Positions 1 to 6,461 of a stretch of DNA of 14,251 bases are shown here, piece after piece. The stretch comes from JAWLHA01 sp041690535 (GTDB lineage: Bacteria; Pseudomonadota; Gammaproteobacteria; Thiohalomonadales; Thiohalomonadaceae): positions 1-14,251 of the forward strand of contig JAWLHA010000091.1 in NCBI GenBank assembly GCA_041690535.1, given 5' to 3'. Below the pieces are notes generated by a model, which was not told the DNA's origin, ran no database searches, and saw nothing but the letters and a program-made list of their open reading frames with translations. Each line of letters starts with the position of its first letter. The stretch's first letter is position 1. The position numbers were made by a program, and so were the translations under genes.

Positions 1-111
1 AGCAGGTACACTGTAAATACATCCATGTACGCTCGACGGCCGCGTCCATGCGGCCGACGACCTGCTTTCAAGGACTTACGTCGCTCTTGCGTGAGTATGC
101 GTTCACCCTGG
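1..111 (-). repeat. Dispersed intergenic repeat, copy 1 (internally deleted, cut by the window edge)
   Basis: The right edge ends in ACCCTGG (105-111), the outer end shared by all copies. Inward of it lie a GTAAG-type hairpin arm and the inner-arm sequence ACCTGCTTTCAA (59-70). The left edge begins in AGCAGGTA, the matching inner arm of the opposite terminus, so the element is nearly complete but its outer left terminus lies outside the window. Compared with the 5105-5372 copy it lacks two internal blocks of about 50 nt each. No protein-coding signal is seen. It sits downstream of ffh, outside any gene. Confidence 0.85.
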
Positions 112-178
112 CCAGGCACCGACGCGGATGGGCAATTGGGGCACAGCATGCGTTCAGATGATCCTTGAAATACGCGTC

Positions 179-199
179 GTCCCCCTTCGACAGGGGGAC
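179..199 (-). terminator. Hairpin downstream of ffh, possible terminator
   Basis: Arms 179-186 and 192-199 form a perfect 8-bp GC-rich stem with a 5-nt loop, starting 11 nt past the ffh stop. On the minus strand no run of T follows directly, so intrinsic termination would be weak; it could instead be a 3'-end stabilising stem. Confidence 0.45.
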
Positions 200-210
200 A
201 GGCGGATCAC

Positions 211-1572
211 TCAGAAGGGCATTCCCGGAGGCATCTTGCCCTTGAGGCCGCGCAGCATCTTCGCCATGCCACCGCCCTTGGACATCTTTTTCATCATCTT
301 CTGCATCTGACCGAACTGCTTGAGCATTCGGTTGACCTCCTGGATCTGTGTCCCTGATCCGGCGGCAATCCGCCGGCGGCGAGAGCCGTTGATAATGTCC
401 GGGTGGCGGCGCTCCATGGGGGTCATGGAGTTGATGATGGCCTCCATGCGGCGGAACTCGTTGTCGTTGACCGCCTTCTTGGCCGCCTCCGGAACATTGG
501 CCATGCCCGGCAGCTTGTCCATGAGGCTGGCGATGCCCCCCATGTTCTGCAGCTGCTTCAGCTGTTCGCGGAAGTCCTCCAGGTCGAACCCCTTGCCCTT
601 CTTGATCTTCTGCGCGAGCTGCTCCGCCTTCTCCCGGTCCACCTTGCGATGGACCTCCTCCACCAGGGAGACCACATCGCCCATGTCCAGAATGCGGGAG
701 GCGACCCGATCGGGATGAAACGCCTCCAGGGCCGTGGTCTTCTCCCCCACGCCGAGGAACTTGATGGGCTTACCGGTGATGTGACGCACCGAGAGGGCCG
801 CCCCGCCCCGGGCGTCGCCATCGGTCTTGGTGAGGATGACACCGGTCAGCGGCAGGGTATCGTTGAAGGCCTTGGCCGTGTTGGCCGCATCCTGGCCCGT
901 CATGCTGTCGACCACGAAGAGGGTCTCGACCGGATCGATGGCCGCATGGAGGCGTTTGATCTCCCCCATCATCTCCTCATCCACATGGAGCCGCCCCGCC
1001 GTGTCGATGATCACCACGTCGATGAAGTGCTTCCGGGCGTAATCGATGGCTCCGCGGGCGATGGTCACGGGATCCTGAGAGGAATCACTGGGATGGAAAT
1101 TGACCCCCACCTCTCCGGCAAGGGTCTTCAGCTGTTCGATGGCCGCGGGGCGGTAGATGTCGGCGCTGGCGACGAGGACCGACTTTTTCTTCGTCTCCTT
1201 AAGCCAGCGCGAGAGCTTGGCGACGCTGGTGGTCTTGCCGGAACCCTGCAGGCCCGCCATCAGCAGGACCGCTGGCGGACGAGTGCTGAGATTCAGCTCG
1301 GCGTTGGCCTCGCCCATCAGTTTGATGAGTTCGTCCTGGACAATCTTGACCAGCGCCTGGCCGGGGGTGAGGCTTTCGAGCACCTCCTTGCCCACGGCAC
1401 GCTCGCGGACGTGTTCCACGAATTCGCGCACGACCGGCAAGGCCACATCGGCCTCCAGAAGGGCCATACGCACCTCGCGCATGGTCTCCCTGATATTGTC
1501 CTCGGTAAGCCGCCCCGAGCCTCTGAGGCGGCGCAGGGTACTGGTGAGTCGCTGGGTGAGATTGTCAAACAT
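211..1572 (-). CDS. ffh: Signal recognition particle protein Ffh (SRP54 GTPase)
   Basis: The 453-aa protein matches Ffh in length and architecture: an N-terminal helical domain (about 1-90), a GTPase (NG) domain and a methionine-rich M domain (about 325-453). Visible motifs are the P-loop GLQGSGKTT (107-115), DTAGRLHVD (190-198) and TKTDGDARGG (248-257). The Arg-rich RNA-binding segment (about 394-404) is followed by GTQIQEVNRML-type sequence and a Met/Lys/Gly-rich tail. Known role of the family: with 4.5S RNA it binds signal sequences of nascent membrane proteins and delivers ribosomes to FtsY at the inner membrane. The start ATG (1572-1570) has a GGAG about 13 nt upstream. It follows the phosphodiesterase-like gene by 52 nt, so it may be co-transcribed or use its own TATAAT box at 1624-1629. 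No key residue appears missing. Confidence 0.98.
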   Translation of the reverse strand: MFDNLTQRLTSTLRRLRGSGRLTEDNIRETMREVRMALLEADVALPVVREFVEHVRERAVGKEVLESLTPGQALVKIVQDELIKLMGEANAELNLSTRPPAVLLMAGLQGSGKTTSVAKLSRWLKETKKKSVLVASADIYRPAAIEQLKTLAGEVGVNFHPSDSSQDPVTIARGAIDYARKHFIDVVIIDTAGRLHVDEEMMGEIKRLHAAIDPVETLFVVDSMTGQDAANTAKAFNDTLPLTGVILTKTDGDARGGAALSVRHITGKPIKFLGVGEKTTALEAFHPDRVASRILDMGDVVSLVEEVHRKVDREKAEQLAQKIKKGKGFDLEDFREQLKQLQNMGGIASLMDKLPGMANVPEAAKKAVNDNEFRRMEAIINSMTPMERRHPDIINGSRRRRIAAGSGTQIQEVNRMLKQFGQMQKMMKKMSKGGGMAKMLRGLKGKMPPGMPF

Positions 1573-1623
1573 GGGCGCTACACGTCTCCAACGGACCGAA
1601 AACCCGGCCTTGCAAAACGTTGG

Positions 1624-1653
1624 ATTATAGCGCGAAAGTCTCGTTCCCCGACA
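1624..1653 (-). promoter_or_regulatory. Candidate sigma70 promoter for ffh
   Basis: On the minus strand a perfect TATAAT occupies 1629-1624 and embeds the TAA stop of the upstream gene (1627-1625). The -35 region (TGTCGG, 1653-1648, 18-nt spacer) is poor. The predicted start of transcription near 1617 would give ffh a leader of about 45 nt. The -10 match is seen; its activity is inferred. Confidence 0.4.
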
Positions 1654-2389
1654 GGTGATGGAGGTCGCGCCCGACGATCGATTCCTTGCATTCGCGCAGG
1701 ATCTTCTCCTCTTCGCCCGGTTTCGCGTGGCTGAGATAGATGACGGGATTGTGGCGGAGCTTCTTCAGGTCCGCGGCCAGCAACTCGGGACAGTAGTGGC
1801 GGGCTACCCGGCAGAGGTCCGCTTCGCCGTTCGAGAAGGCCGATTCAACCACGAGCACATCCAGCCGATCACCGCGGTTCAGCGCCTCCCAGAAGGTGTC
1901 ATTGGTAGTGGTGTCCCCGCTGAAGGCAAAGGCCTTCTCGGGCGTGCAAACCCGGTAGCCGACCGTGGGGACGATGTGGTTGACGGGGATCATCTCGAAG
2001 CGCCGCTCACCCACGACGACCACCTCCCCCGGGCGCATGGGAACGAATCGAAGGACCGGCTTGTCGGGATGGGGCAGGCTGGTGAAGTCAGGCCAAATGG
2101 CCCAGTTGAAGATGTGCTCTTGCAGAGCCTTGATGGTTTCGGCCAGGGCATGGACGACGATGGGTTCACCAATCGCCTGCAGGATACTGTCCGCCAGGAG
2201 CGGAAGGGCGTGGACATGGTCCAAATGGGAATGCGTGAGGAAGATATGCCGGATCGCCGCCATCTCCTCCAGCTGCAGTTCGCCAACACCGCTCCCTGCG
2301 TCGATGAGCACATCCCTGTCGATGAGAAAGGACGTAGTCTTTCGGCCCGCACCGATCCCACCGCTACAGCCCAGCACCCGCACTTCCAT
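1625..2389 (-). CDS. Metallo-beta-lactamase-fold hydrolase, class II cyclic-nucleotide phosphodiesterase-like
   Basis: The 254-aa protein has the metallo-beta-lactamase fold signatures. The metal-binding motif THSHLDH (52-58) supplies H53, H55, D57 and H58. Further likely ligands are H138 (PVNHIVP), D159 (FSGDTT) and H221 (YLSHAKPG). The N-terminus has LGCSGGIGAG and a LIDAGSGVG strand-turn typical of proteins annotated as 3',5'-cyclic-nucleotide phosphodiesterases. There is no signal peptide, so it is cytoplasmic. The substrate cannot be decided from sequence; cAMP is the family precedent, and RNase Z-like or other phosphodiesterase activity remains possible. The start ATG has GGAGG about 13 nt upstream. 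It lies between ffh and ypjD, which are direct divergent neighbours in E. coli, and reads with ffh. Confidence 0.85.
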   Translation of the reverse strand: MEVRVLGCSGGIGAGRKTTSFLIDRDVLIDAGSGVGELQLEEMAAIRHIFLTHSHLDHVHALPLLADSILQAIGEPIVVHALAETIKALQEHIFNWAIWPDFTSLPHPDKPVLRFVPMRPGEVVVVGERRFEMIPVNHIVPTVGYRVCTPEKAFAFSGDTTTNDTFWEALNRGDRLDVLVVESAFSNGEADLCRVARHYCPELLAADLKKLRHNPVIYLSHAKPGEEEKILRECKESIVGRDLHHLSGNETFAL

Positions 2390-2558
2390 CAGGCTCTTAC
2401 AACCTCCGGTCCCGGTAAGGGTCCAATCTTAGCGGATTATTACCGTTGTAGTCTCGGGACGCGGTTCAAAGTTCACTGTCCCACACCCAAATGTGGCGCC
2501 GCCCCTTTGTAGCACGCCATTTTGGTTCTGACCAGCTCAGCGGGGCTGGCACCAGAGC

Positions 2559-2611
2559 GAGCGCACACTTACGTCACGGCCGTGCTGTGAGAGAGTCTGC
2601 GTTTACCCTGG
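2559..2611 (-). repeat. Dispersed intergenic repeat, copy 2 (minimal 53-bp form)
   Basis: The left part, including CACTTACGTCACGGCCGTG, matches the left terminus of the 5105-5372 copy exactly from the CACTTACG block to GTGCTGT. The right part, GCGTTTACCCTGG, is the opposite outer end. Everything between the two termini is missing, so the two outer ends are fused into a short hairpin-forming unit. It lies in the 384-bp gap between the two divergent genes at 2389 and 2774. The rest of that gap holds only a 10-bp direct repeat and presumed promoters. Confidence 0.75.
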
Positions 2612-2630
2612 GGCTGCCAGGGACCCGGAG

Positions 2631-2650
2631 CGCTATTAATCGCTATTAAT
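2631..2650. repeat. Tandem 10-bp AT-rich direct repeat
   Basis: CGCTATTAAT occurs twice in a row, followed by ATAGAG. It is an AT-rich island in GC-rich DNA upstream of ypjD and could be part of a promoter or a binding site, but no convincing -35/-10 pair can be assigned. Confidence 0.6.
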
Positions 2651-2773
2651 ATAGAGACATTGCCCACGACGGTTTGTGATTTTCCTCCCGAAAAGATACT
2701 TCCCCAGTCAAGAACGCTTCATTGATTCTGGCGCTTGTGCGAACATGCGCACTGGACAAGGTCTCATTCCGTT

Positions 2774-3577
2774 ATGAACAGTATACTCACCGCAGTCACG
2801 GTCGTTCTCTATCTCTCCGGGGCAGCTTTGCTCCTGCGGCGCATCGCTCGCGGATTCTCGGTCACCGATACATCCAAGTACCTGCCCATCGGCCTGGGTC
2901 TGGCGGGGATCGTACTCCACGGGGTTCTGCTGTACTCCGGGATCGTGGCCGAGAGCGGGCTGAACCTCACTTTCTTCAATGCCTTATCACTGACTGCGTG
3001 GCTCATCGCACTCATCGTCCTGCTCTCCGGTCTCACACAACCCGTTGAGAATCTGGCGATCGCCATTTTGCCGATCGCGACCCTCATCCTCCTTCTGGAT
3101 GTCGCCATCGGCGCCCCTCCGGTGGTGACGGAGGCCTCGGCGGGGCTGAAGGGACACATTCTGCTCTCCATTCTCTCCTACAGCCTGCTTGCCATTGCGG
3201 CCTTGCAGGCGGGCTTGCTGGCGATCCAGGATCGGCACCTGCGCAACCGCCACCCCGGCGGATTCATTCGTGCACTCCCCCCCCTGGAGACCATGGAGAC
3301 GCTGCTGTTCCAGATGATCGGCACCGGCTATATCCTGCTCAGCCTGGCCCTGATCAGCGGAGCCCACTTCGTCGAGAACCTCTACACACAGCACCTCGTC
3401 CACAAGACAGTACTCTCGATCGCGGCTTGGGTGGTATTCGCCATCCTGCTGTGGGGCCGCCTGCAGTTCGGCTGGCGAGGACGGGTGGCGATCCGCTGGA
3501 CGCTGACGGGATTTGGGGCCCTCATGCTGGCCTACTTCGGCAGCAAGCTGGTGCTGGAGTTGGTCCTCGCGCGGTAG
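2774..3577 (+). CDS. ypjD: Inner membrane protein YpjD, CcsA/cytochrome c assembly family
   Basis: The 267-aa protein is built of about eight hydrophobic segments and resembles the CcsA/CcmC-type heme-handling membrane family (cytochrome c assembly protein domain). Two His residues sit in the conserved contexts GHILLSILSYSLLA (H128) and HKTVLSIAAWVVFAILLWGR (H210), as in E. coli YpjD. In this family such histidines may contact heme; the precise role of YpjD is not settled. The reading frame is open upstream to an ATG at 2735. The ATG at 2774 is preferred because it begins directly with the first membrane segment, gives the family's length and is preceded by AAGG. The order ffh / ypjD / corB is conserved in E. 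coli. A 224-bp gap separates it from corB. Confidence 0.92.
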   Translation: MNSILTAVTVVLYLSGAALLLRRIARGFSVTDTSKYLPIGLGLAGIVLHGVLLYSGIVAESGLNLTFFNALSLTAWLIALIVLLSGLTQPVENLAIAILPIATLILLLDVAIGAPPVVTEASAGLKGHILLSILSYSLLAIAALQAGLLAIQDRHLRNRHPGGFIRALPPLETMETLLFQMIGTGYILLSLALISGAHFVENLYTQHLVHKTVLSIAAWVVFAILLWGRLQFGWRGRVAIRWTLTGFGALMLAYFGSKLVLELVLAR

Positions 3578-3693
3578 CCCGGAACTTGGGAGCCGGCCCG
3601 CAAGGGGGAGGATACTCCGCGGAATCGGGGGGGGGCGGAGGTGGTAACGAACACCCCGGAGCAAGTGAAGGAGAGGCGCTCTCTGTCCGGAGG

Positions 3694-3737
3694 CCAGGGT
3701 AAACGCATACTTACTCAAGAGCGATGTAAGTCCTTGA
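3694..3737 (+). repeat. Dispersed intergenic repeat, copy 3 (single terminus)
   Basis: CCAGGGTAAACGCATACTTA and the following GAGCGATGTAAGTCCTTGA reproduce the conserved outer end seen in reverse complement at 105-111 and 5366-5372, up to the start of the inner arm. The other copies continue with TTGAAAGCAGG; this one reads TTGACAAGCCAGG and then loses all similarity. Only one terminus is present, so it is a solo or decayed end in the ypjD-corB gap. Confidence 0.8.
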
Positions 3738-3762
3738 CAAGCCAGGCCCCAGCACATAGAAA
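3734..3762 (+). promoter_or_regulatory. Candidate sigma70 promoter for corB, using the edge of a repeat
   Basis: A perfect TTGACA -35 box (3734-3739) is followed after 17 nt by TAGAAA (3757-3762), which matches TATAAT at four of six positions. The -35 box is formed by the inner edge of repeat copy 3, where other copies have TTGAAA. The corB start lies about 33 nt beyond the predicted transcription start. Confidence 0.5.
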
Positions 3763-3801
3763 TTAAGCGGTTTTTCCGATGGCCACAGAGGCACCATTTT
3801 T

Positions 3802-5079
3802 TTGCAAAGCGATATCCCCATAGGCGTCCTGTTGGGCGTCCTTCTCTTCCTGATTCTCCTCTCCGCATTCTTCTCCGGTTCGGAAACAGGGCTCATCAGC
3901 CTCAATCGCTATCGCCTTCGCCATCTGGCAAAGGACGGCCACCCCGGCGCGGTGAGGGCAGCCCGGCTACTGGAGCGCCCGGACCGGCTGATCGGCATCA
4001 TTCTGCTCGGCAACAACTTCGTGAACATCCTCGCCTCGGCCATCGCCACGCTGCTGGCGGTTCGACTGCTGGGCGAGGCCGGCGTCTGGGTCGCCACCGG
4101 GGTGTTGACGGTGGTCATCCTGCTGTTCGCCGAGGTTGCGCCGAAGACCGTCGCAGCGATGCACCCGGAGCGCATCGCCTACCCTGCCAGCTACGTGCTC
4201 GAGCCGCTGCTCAGGATCTTCTATCCCATCGTCTGGGTCATCAACGCGGTGGCCAACGGACTCCTGCGGCTATTGGGGATCCGCACCGACGCAGGGTTTT
4301 CCCAGCACCTCAGCAGCGAGGAGTTGCGCACGGTGGTGAACGAGGCGGGCAGCCTGATCCCCCAGACCCACCAGAACATGCTGCTCCGAATCCTCGACCT
4401 GGAGAAGGTGACGGTCGAGGACATCATGGTGCCTCGAAACGAAATCGCCGGCATCGATCTCGATGACGACTGGGCGACCATCCTGGACCAGCTAAGCACC
4501 AGCCAGCACACCCGCCTGCCCGTCTATCAGGGCAACATCGACAACGTCATCGGGTTCATTCACCTGCGCAACTTTCTCGCTATGCAGCGACGTCAGGAGA
4601 TCACCAAAGACTCCTTGCGGCAACTCATCCGCGAGGCCTACTTCATTCCGGAGGGAACCCCATTGCATACCCAGCTGCTCAACTTTCAGCAGCAGCGGCG
4701 CCGGCTGGGATTCGTGGTGGACGAGTACGGGGATATTCGGGGGCTTGTCACCCTGGACGACATCCTCGAAGAGATCGTGGGTGAGTTCACCACCGACCCT
4801 GCCGCCCGCATGCGTGAAATCCACCCCCAGGAGGACGGGACCTACCTGGTGGACGGCAGCGCCAACATCCGGGAATTGAACCGCATCATGAAGTGGGACC
4901 TTCCCGTGGATGGACCAAAGACGATCAACGGCCTGGTGATTGAGTACCTTGAGACCATACCAGCCAGCGGCACCAGCATCATGATCGCCGGCTATCCCAT
5001 AGAGATCGTCCAGACCACCGGCAACGCGATCAAGACCGTGCGCATCGACCCCGAATTCCATCTGGCAGAAAAAAGTTGA
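3802..5079 (+). CDS. corB: CorB-type membrane protein (DUF21/CNNM, CBS pair, CorC/HlyC domain)
   Basis: The 425-aa protein aligns from memory along its length with E. coli CorB (YfjD). The N-terminal CNNM/DUF21 membrane region (about 1-155) has SAFFSGSETGLISLNRYRLRH (about 21-41), LLGNNFVNILAS and the FAEVAPKT motif (109-116). A CBS domain pair (about 205-330) follows, with DIMVPRNEI (207-215) and FVVDEYGDIRGLVTLDDILEE-type sequence near 305-325. A CorC_HlyC C-terminal domain (about 343-416) completes it. The family is linked to Mg2+/Co2+ efflux or resistance at the inner membrane. The start is TTG, supported by AGAGG 10 nt upstream and by the family's N-terminal length; the nearby ATG at 3779 is in another frame. 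It probably forms a unit with ypjD or uses its own promoter at 3734-3762. Confidence 0.94.
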   Translation: MQSDIPIGVLLGVLLFLILLSAFFSGSETGLISLNRYRLRHLAKDGHPGAVRAARLLERPDRLIGIILLGNNFVNILASAIATLLAVRLLGEAGVWVATGVLTVVILLFAEVAPKTVAAMHPERIAYPASYVLEPLLRIFYPIVWVINAVANGLLRLLGIRTDAGFSQHLSSEELRTVVNEAGSLIPQTHQNMLLRILDLEKVTVEDIMVPRNEIAGIDLDDDWATILDQLSTSQHTRLPVYQGNIDNVIGFIHLRNFLAMQRRQEITKDSLRQLIREAYFIPEGTPLHTQLLNFQQQRRRLGFVVDEYGDIRGLVTLDDILEEIVGEFTTDPAARMREIHPQEDGTYLVDGSANIRELNRIMKWDLPVDGPKTINGLVIEYLETIPASGTSIMIAGYPIEIVQTTGNAIKTVRIDPEFHLAEKS

Positions 5080-5104
5080 TTTTGCGCCGGGAGTAGTGAT
5101 GCGC

Positions 5105-5372
5105 CCGGGGTGAGCGCGCACTTACGTCACGGCCGTGCTGTAAGCCATGTGAGCCCTTGAAAGCAGGTACGCTGTGAATACGACCAACATGGGATGTCGC
5201 GAGTGAAGATTATGCAGGAGCAATCATCTTCCATCCGTGTACGCTCGATGGCCAAGGCCGCTTCGGGCCTCCTGCCCTCCCGCGGCATAAGTGCGTCCTT
5301 GCACCCATCCATGCGGCCGTCGACCTGCTTTCAAACCCTTACGTCGCTCTCGGCAAGTACGGTTTACCCTGG
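5105..5372 (-). repeat. Dispersed intergenic repeat, copy 4 (reference copy, about 268 bp)
   Basis: This is the only copy with both termini inside the window. The outer ends are CCGGGGTGAGCGC (5105-5117) and, inverted, ACCCTGG (5366-5372). Each terminus carries a CTTAC...GTAAG stem; the left one (5121-5144) pairs almost completely around CACGGCCGTG. The inner arms TTGAAAGCAGGT (5157-5168) and ACCTGCTTTCAA (5323-5334) are perfect 12-bp inverted repeats. The core contains further hairpins, for example GAAGAT/ATCTTC near 5206-5231. No clear target-site duplication flanks it. It fills most of the 379-bp gap between corB and the FHA gene. Confidence 0.88.
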
Positions 5373-5395
5373 TGGTGCACCTGCCGCCACAGATC

Positions 5396-5426
5396 TGTAC
5401 AATGTTCGACGGCGTCGCACTATAAT
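5396..5426 (+). promoter_or_regulatory. Promoter for the FHA-PilZ pair
   Basis: A perfect TATAAT (5421-5426) is preceded after 19 nt by TGTACA (5396-5401), a four-of-six -35 match; with a 17-nt spacer the -35 would be TACAAT. The predicted transcription start lies about 25 nt before the TTG start codon at 5459. Confidence 0.6.
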
Positions 5427-5458
5427 GGCCCGGCAAATCAATACCCTGGAGTAACTCG

Positions 5459-6079
5459 TTGTCAAAGCTGACCCTGTCATTCAAGGGAAAGGTGCTCAAG
5501 GTTTTCCCCCTGAAAGAGGGAGAGTCATTCATTGGCAGCGATCCCGGTTGCGAAATCCACATCGACAGCCTGGCCGTCCAGGCCCGCCATGCCCGCGTTT
5601 CAACCCACGGCGAGACGAGCATCTTGCGGGACCTTGGCACCGCCGAAGGTACTTACGTCAACAATAATCGCGTCCAGGAGCATACGCTCAAGGACGATGA
5701 CCTCATCCGGGTGGGCAAACACACCCTGACATTCACCTTCGAACCGCCGATCCAGAGCGCCGAGGTCGCCGAAGCACCGCTGGAGGACGAACCCCCGCCG
5801 ATCCTGGCTGCGACCAAAAAGACCGCGTGGCTCCAGATTCTCACGGGCCAGAATGTGGGCAAGACCATCAGCCTCAGTCGCAGCCTGACCAATCTGGGCA
5901 AGCCGGGAGTACAGACTGCCGTGATCGTGCGGCGCAACGACGGCTTCTTCCTCTCACACCTGGAGGGAGAGGTCCCACCCACGGTGGACGGCATCTCCAT
6001 CGGGGACCACAGCTGGCAACTGGAGGATGGCCAAACCATCCAAATCGGCAACGTCAGGATGCAGTTCTACCTACAATAA
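5459..6079 (+). CDS. FHA-domain protein with divergent phosphopeptide-binding residues
   Basis: The 206-aa protein has an N-terminal forkhead-associated domain (about 4-95): FIGSDPGCEIHI (24-35), VQARHARV (40-47), LRDLGTAEGTYVNNNRV (56-72) and DDDLIRVGKHTLTF (79-92). An acidic Pro-rich linker (about 99-118) leads to a second FHA-like beta-rich region (about 123-206) that ends in DGQTIQIGNVRMQFYLQ. FHA domains normally bind phosphothreonine through a GR...SxxH pattern. Here the Arg is replaced by Ser27 and the SxxH Ser by Gln41, while His44 and the Asn-rich loop (68-70) remain, so phosphopeptide binding is doubtful. There is no signal peptide or membrane segment. The TTG start is chosen because GGAGT lies 7 nt upstream and the FHA fold begins at once. 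It is followed 4 nt later by the PilZ gene, implying a shared role in signalling. Confidence 0.85.
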   Translation: MSKLTLSFKGKVLKVFPLKEGESFIGSDPGCEIHIDSLAVQARHARVSTHGETSILRDLGTAEGTYVNNNRVQEHTLKDDDLIRVGKHTLTFTFEPPIQSAEVAEAPLEDEPPPILAATKKTAWLQILTGQNVGKTISLSRSLTNLGKPGVQTAVIVRRNDGFFLSHLEGEVPPTVDGISIGDHSWQLEDGQTIQIGNVRMQFYLQ

Positions 6080-6083
6080 GGCC

Positions 6084-6461
6084 ATGTCAACCACTGCCGG
6101 AGCAGAGAGACGTCGCTTTTCCCGTATCCGCATGGGCGGTTCCGTGCGCCTGAACTGTGGAGCTCGGCTGTTTCCGGCGGAACTGCTGGACATCTCACTC
6201 AAAGGCGCCTTGATCAGCCGCCCCTCTCAATGGACCTCTTCCGATCAGACCTGCCGTTTGGAATTCCTGCTTGGCGATGGCGCAATCGCCATCCTGATGG
6301 ACGGCCACATCGCCCATGAGGAGGCGAGCCGCCTGGGGTTCCGCTGTGAGCATATCGACTTGGAGAGCATCAGCCACCTCAAACGCCTGGTGGAGCTGAA
6401 TCTGGGCGATACCGATCTGCTGGAGCGGGAGCTTGAGGAGTTGAGTCGGGGGGAAGGGTAG
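6084..6461 (+). CDS. PilZ-domain protein, putative cyclic-di-GMP receptor
   Basis: The 125-aa protein is essentially a lone PilZ domain. Both c-di-GMP-binding motifs are visible: RxxxR as RRFSR (10-14) and the D/NxSxxG motif as DISLKG (36-41). A beta-barrel region follows, with LGFRCEHIDLES near 84-95, and a charged helical C-terminus ends it. The family binds c-di-GMP and transmits the signal to motility, secretion or polysaccharide systems; the partner here is unknown. The ATG lies 4 nt after the FHA stop, consistent with translational coupling. An in-frame ATG at 6027 would overlap the FHA gene by 53 nt and is rejected. The stop codon TAG is itself the first three bases of a heptanucleotide repeat array, so the 3' end of this gene sits on an unstable sequence. 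Confidence 0.88.
   Translation: MSTTAGAERRRFSRIRMGGSVRLNCGARLFPAELLDISLKGALISRPSQWTSSDQTCRLEFLLGDGAIAILMDGHIAHEEASRLGFRCEHIDLESISHLKRLVELNLGDTDLLERELEELSRGEG

Noticed and set aside
403..1734. Long plus-strand open frame opposite ffh (443 codons)
   Set aside because: Antisense of a certain gene in high-GC DNA; the translation is His/Leu/Gly/Arg-rich without any domain.
3627..3635. Run of nine G as a phase-variation tract
   Set aside because: It lies in the ypjD-corB gap about 165 nt before corB and outside its candidate promoter; no evidence that length changes would matter.
5127..5312. Small frames within repeat copies 4 and 5 sharing a KAGRRPHG...VQGRTYAAGGQ peptide
   Set aside because: The similarity follows from the DNA repeat itself; copies differ by small indels and the frames lack ribosome-binding sites.
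5425..5454. Nine-codon frame (MARQINTLE) ahead of the FHA gene as a leader peptide
   Set aside because: Its ATG overlaps the TATAAT box and so lies upstream of the predicted transcription start.
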